Shown: in pieces, positions 55,982 through 57,661 of the stretch
Layout of the letters: the number at the start of each line of letters is the position of its first letter
Position numbering within the stretch: the first letter of the stretch is position 1
Assembly: GCA_025450135.1 (NCBI GenBank)
Contig: JANWHZ010000038.1
Location: 1 to 57,661 of the forward strand
Direction: 5' to 3'
Length of the DNA stretch: 57,661 nucleotides
Source: Candidatus Saccharimonadales bacterium
GTDB lineage: Bacteria; Patescibacteriota; Saccharimonadia; Saccharimonadales; UBA4665
The notes under the pieces: model-generated
Told to the model about the DNA's origin: nothing
What the model saw: only the letters and a program-made list of their open reading frames with translations
Database searches by the model: none
Program-made: the position numbers and the translations under genes

Positions 55982-56311
55982 CTACATTTTTATTTCGACG
56001 TCGCAACCAGCCGGTAGACTCAGGTTCATGAGGCTATCAATCGTCTTCGGCGTCGGTTCAAATACATCGATTAGGCGCTTATGGGTACGCATTTCAAATT
56101 GCTCACGGCCCTTCTTATAAACGTGCGGGCTTTTCACAACAGTGAATGTACTCTTGCGTGTTGGAAGAGGGATCGGGCCTGCAAGAGTAGCACCAGTGCG
56201 CAAAGCGGTATCAACAATCTGCTTGGCAGCTTGGTCAATGACACGGTGATCGTATGCTTTTAGGCGGATACGAATCCGCTGCTTTTGCTCTGTCTTATTG
56301 CCGTCTGGCAT
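55982..56311 (-). CDS. rpsJ: 30S ribosomal protein S10
   Basis: [99 protein letters not shown]. Confidence 0.98.
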   Translation of the reverse strand: MPDGNKTEQKQRIRIRLKAYDHRVIDQAAKQIVDTALRTGATLAGPIPLPTRKSTFTVVKSPHVYKKGREQFEMRTHKRLIDVFEPTPKTIDSLMNLSLPAGCDVEIKM

Positions 56312-56431
56312 AGCAACTACTCCTACGTCGGCTCAACCCGACTCGGCGCTGTAACATCTCGTCAAATCACTTGGGACTTAACGTGACTTTTAGTCAGCGC
56401 AAATTAATTTATGGATATACTATACCACAAG

Positions 56432-56779
56432 TTAACTAAGGATCAAAGCAGGCACATATGCTGACTGCTGCGGCACATGAAAAGCCTCCTGTGCCATTGC
56501 CAAGTAGTACCTCCCGAGTTGACGGTTAACCCTCGACCCGTACTTGGGCGTAAGCGGCTCAATGAATCTGGATTTACCTGCCTCAAGTACCGCCTGCTCA
56601 ATTTGTACTTTATGACGGGCAGCTACCCGCGGCGGCGTACTCGAAGTCGTCACCATAGCAACAAGCATGTCGCCGTAATGTACTTCATGCATAGCGAGCA
56701 GCCCGAGCTTAAACGCTTTTGTGCAGGCATCCATCGCTCCTTCCTGGCCTACAGAAAAGAAAACGTGCTCGATATCCAT
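56432..56779 (-). CDS. hypothetical protein (115 aa from MDIEHVFF)
   Basis: ORF with internal start MDIEHVFFSVGQEGAMDAC; possible nucleotide/inosine phosphatase-like feel but no confident family. Confidence 0.5.
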   Translation of the reverse strand: MDIEHVFFSVGQEGAMDACTKAFKLGLLAMHEVHYGDMLVAMVTTSSTPPRVAARHKVQIEQAVLEAGKSRFIEPLTPKYGSRVNRQLGRYYLAMAQEAFHVPQQSAYVPALILS

Positions 56780-57061
56780 ACATTGCCTACCCTTCGTGCT
56801 TATGCGAATTAGCAGACTAAAGCTTATCGAGATCTCGTGCGAGGCTCTATGAAAAATGGCACATTTCATCCAGCGCAAAACCATCCCATCTCAAATTGGC
56901 AAGCTAAAAGTGATAGAAGAAACACGACATAATAAACTAATGAGCGCCGTTCACTAGCAGGCATTAGTTGCACCAAACAACCAATGGTTATGCGGCCGCA
57001 TTTTCCAAGTCCTACAAGACTACTTCGTGACCAGCGTGAAACGTGGGACAGTTTTGCCGTG

Positions 57062-57238
57062 TCACGCGGCTGCTTCTTGCCAAATACGGAGCGCACGCGC
57101 AAATACAATGTCATTTGGCATATAAAGCGCTTTGTATAAAACAGCTACTTCCTCTGTCGCCTCGGGGATAGCATGGCCCACTACCTGATAACGATGCTCC
57201 ATATCTGGATGCTTATAGTGGACATAGCAACTGCCCAT
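57062..57238 (-). CDS. DUF1653-like small protein
   Basis: MGSCYVHYKHPDMEHRYQVVGHAIPEATEEVAVLYKALYMPNDIVFARALRIWQEAAA*, matching the GxYxHYKg..Y.V.g.A.hseT.e..VvYralY pattern; 58 aa, below ORF-track cutoff. Confidence 0.75.
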   Translation of the reverse strand: MGSCYVHYKHPDMEHRYQVVGHAIPEATEEVAVLYKALYMPNDIVFARALRIWQEAAA

Positions 57239-57363
57239 TGGTACTCGTCAAGCAGCATCAGCTAACTCTTTCTCAAGCGTTTCGCTGCTTTTCTTTTCGC
57301 CTTGCATATGAGTATGTATATCGCCATTTCACGGACAGCCCATTCTGTTATGATGGATTAAGC

Positions 57364-57661
57364 GTGCAACATACATATAAAATTCATTTCGTCTGTCGTG
57401 GAAATACATACCGAAGTCGACTTGCTGAAGCATTTGTACGGGAACTACGCAACCCACACGTACATGCGTCATCTAGTGGCATCGAAGCTTCAAACTACAA
57501 TTTATACCCCCTTGATTACGTCCCACGCCCGACAGGGGCCATACGCAAGCGCTTCCACCTCGATGAATATTTTTCACCTGAACGCACATCAACAAGCAAC
57601 GAGTTGCTAGAGGCCGCAGACCTGATAGTCTTTATGAGCCCCGATATTGCAAGCGACGCTA
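57364..57661 (+). CDS. low-molecular-weight protein tyrosine phosphatase-like, truncated by window end
   Basis: From GTG: VQHTYKIHFVCRGNTYRSRLAEAFVRELRNPHVHASSSGIEASNYNLYPLDYVPRPTGAIRKRFHLDEYFSPERTSTSNELLEAADLIVFMSPDIASDA: CRGNTYRS P-loop (Cx5R). Confidence 0.82.
   Translation, partial: MQHTYKIHFVCRGNTYRSRLAEAFVRELRNPHVHASSSGIEASNYNLYPLDYVPRPTGAIRKRFHLDEYFSPERTSTSNELLEAADLIVFMSPDIASDA

Noticed and set aside
56866-57114. 82 aa minus-strand ORF
   Set aside because: Overlaps the better-supported DUF1653-like ORF (57062-57238) in a different frame; weak composition.
57398-57610. 70 aa plus-strand ORF
   Set aside because: Out-of-frame shadow of the LMW-PTP-like gene beginning at 57364.
1-57661. 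CRISPR arrays, transposases, integrases, phage structural genes, rRNA genes
   Set aside because: None seen on reading; no regularly spaced direct repeats or recognisable mobile-element genes.

Overview
The 57.7 kb window reads as a chromosomal segment of a small-genome bacterium, most likely Patescibacteria/CPR and probably Saccharibacteria-like. That placement is inferred from gene content, not from a phylogeny. About half is the translation/secretion core: secE-nusG-rplK-rplA, rplJ-rplL with an L10 leader, the S10-spc-alpha ribosomal block (rplC to rpsI, without rpmD/L30), rpsJ set apart, and rpmG with a Thr-Tyr-Thr tRNA cluster. It also has tRNA-Trp, dnaX, holB and trpS. The most interesting accessory content is a ~10 kb nucleotide-metabolism island (about 6.0-14.4 kb) between rplA and rplJ. 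It encodes a TMK/degenerate ThyX-like fusion, a DHFR-like protein, a protein resembling the helical aGPT-pyrophosphorylase / 5-hmdU DNA kinase helical family, a TMK-like P-loop kinase beside it, a dCTP deaminase, an APH-like kinase, a cytidylyltransferase, a HIT-deaminase fusion and a ThyA-family protein. This is a candidate chromosomal thymine-hypermodification or modified-nucleotide pathway. Other notable items are a TrpRS with a C-terminal YbaK-like editing domain, a CDP-alcohol phosphotransferase/DAG-kinase fusion divergent from a CarS-like gene (possible lipid salvage), a duplicated hairpin element around a terminator upstream of an ATP-grasp-like/M20 pair, a pseudogene with an in-frame TAG, and several small genes absent from the ORF track (rpmJ, a 35-aa acidic ORF, a DUF1653-like ORF, a truncated LMW-PTP). 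All calls are from reading the sequence; no searches were run.
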